From: Lathyrus oleraceus
Taxonomy: Eukaryota > Streptophyta > Magnoliopsida > Fabales > Fabaceae
DNA length: 64,000 nucleotides
Assembly: GCF_024323335.1 (NCBI RefSeq)
Contig: NC_066579.1
Location: 353,097,400-353,161,399 of the forward strand
Direction: 5' to 3'
Each line of letters starts with the position of its first letter. Position 1 is the first letter of the stretch. The translations under genes were made by a program, and so were the position numbers. The notes beneath the pieces are model-generated. The model saw only the letters and a list, made by a program, of their open reading frames with translations, ran no database searches and was not told the DNA's origin. Positions 63,283-64,000 of the stretch are shown piece after piece.

Positions 63283-64000
63283 TGTTATACGGTGAACTGA
63301 CTTTTGTGTTTTGCTTTGAAAAGCAATGTCGCGGATAGCAAGAGTCGCCACCGACTTTTCTTTTATCCAATAAGGAAAGGCGGAAAAGAACAGGAAAGAC
63401 CTTGATTAGATTTTGGGTTCGGGAGGTACATTATACAAAGGGAAGGTGTTAGGACCCTTTGTATCCATGGTTATCCATGGGCTCTTAATTGCTTGATCAC
63501 TTATGTTATTTTTCTTGTCTGAAAAAGTGTTTGTGAACTGCTTAGAAAATGTTTTGAAAAAGAGAGTTTAACTTTGTGATGATTCTTGTACGAATGTATA
63601 CAAAGTGTTTATCTCGTTTAATTTTGAAAGCTGTTTAGAAAAATATAACTTGGCAATGATTCTAGTATGAATGTATACCAAGTGGTGATTATCTAGTAGA
63701 TATTTTGCAAAGTGTAATGTATGAAAAGTATTTTAAGTTGTGAGTCAGCATTTAAGGGTTGTACCTAACCAAGGTCTTTATAGGTATTTCCTATCCTTAG
63801 GAGGGTAAAACTGTCCTTACTATTGAGAAGTAAGTAGTCTTATCCTTTGGATGTAAGGGACATCGTAGGGTCATCGATTGGTCATTGAAGGCAACATTTG
63901 TAGGGATACCTTAGCATTCGAAGGGACGATCATCATTCAACCGTGGGCTACAGCGACGGGTCATCGGGGGACAAAATCATATATTCGCAGGCAACATCCG
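63283..64000 (-). repeat. LTR end of a different Ogre/Tat-like family, runs off window
   Basis: It begins TGTTATACGGTGAAC in the middle of the copy 4 RT, after gtggt (63278-63282). It shares with the Ogre LTRs the blocks AAGAGTCGCCACCG plus ACTTTT and AAGGGAAGGTGTTAG plus ACCC, but differs elsewhere. The blocks show it is the outer (U5) end in minus orientation. The element interior is outside the window. Confidence 0.75.

Overview
The window is repeat-rich intergenic DNA from a plant nuclear genome, very probably a legume with a large genome (a Vicia/Pisum/Lathyrus-type species would fit). The reasoning is that most of it is built from Ogre-type Ty3/gypsy (Tat lineage) retrotransposons. These show 4-4.7 kb LTRs, an extra ORF upstream of gag, a GT-AG intron between protease and reverse transcriptase, a second RNase H domain, and a long 3' untranslated region full of tandem repeats. 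I found no intact host gene and no rRNA, tRNA or CRISPR locus. Every coding region is a broken retroelement ORF or a broken transposon-associated host-like gene.

Layout. 1-15495 (+): an Ogre element cut by the window start: ORF1, gag, protease, 252-bp intron, RT, degenerate RNase H, second RNase H, integrase, 2.8-kb 3'UTR, PPT and 3' LTR (10787-15495). 15496-16200: remnants of a SIRE-like LTR and of a second, diverged Ogre-type protease. 16200-24910: AT-rich, gene-free DNA with four long TA microsatellites, tandem duplications, foldbacks and a possible decayed CACTA-like element. 24911-30150 (-): a complete but dead Ty3/gypsy chromovirus (probably Reina clade) with 366-bp LTRs. 30151-32400: AT-rich spacer with a degenerate tandem array. 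32421-33528 (+): a plant-mobile-domain (PMD) pseudogene cut by an Ogre LTR.

33529-42047 (-): 3' half of a second Ogre copy ('copy A'). 42048-48866 (+): a Ty1/copia element with 1.3-kb LTRs, tRNA-Met-type PBS and a deletion that removes the RT. Its two flanks do not match and there is no target-site duplication. 48867-49499: remnant resembling the 3' end of a SIRE element. 49500-52708 (-): a truncated Ogre LTR, broken by another Ogre (52709-63282, -; 'copy 4') inserted into it. Copy 4 is itself broken at 63283 by the LTR of a different Ogre/Tat-like family that runs off the window.

How the parts work together: each Ogre once encoded an ORF1 protein of unknown function, a capsid/nucleocapsid polyprotein, and, after intron removal, protease joined to RT, RNase H and integrase, while the LTRs supplied promoter and polyadenylation functions. 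None of the copies here can do this now. The points most worth following up are lesions shared by copy 1 and copy 4, loss of catalytic residues in both RNase H domains, the two-module 3'UTR repeat array that differs in copy number among the three copies, the in-frame intron, and the chimeric copia insertion.
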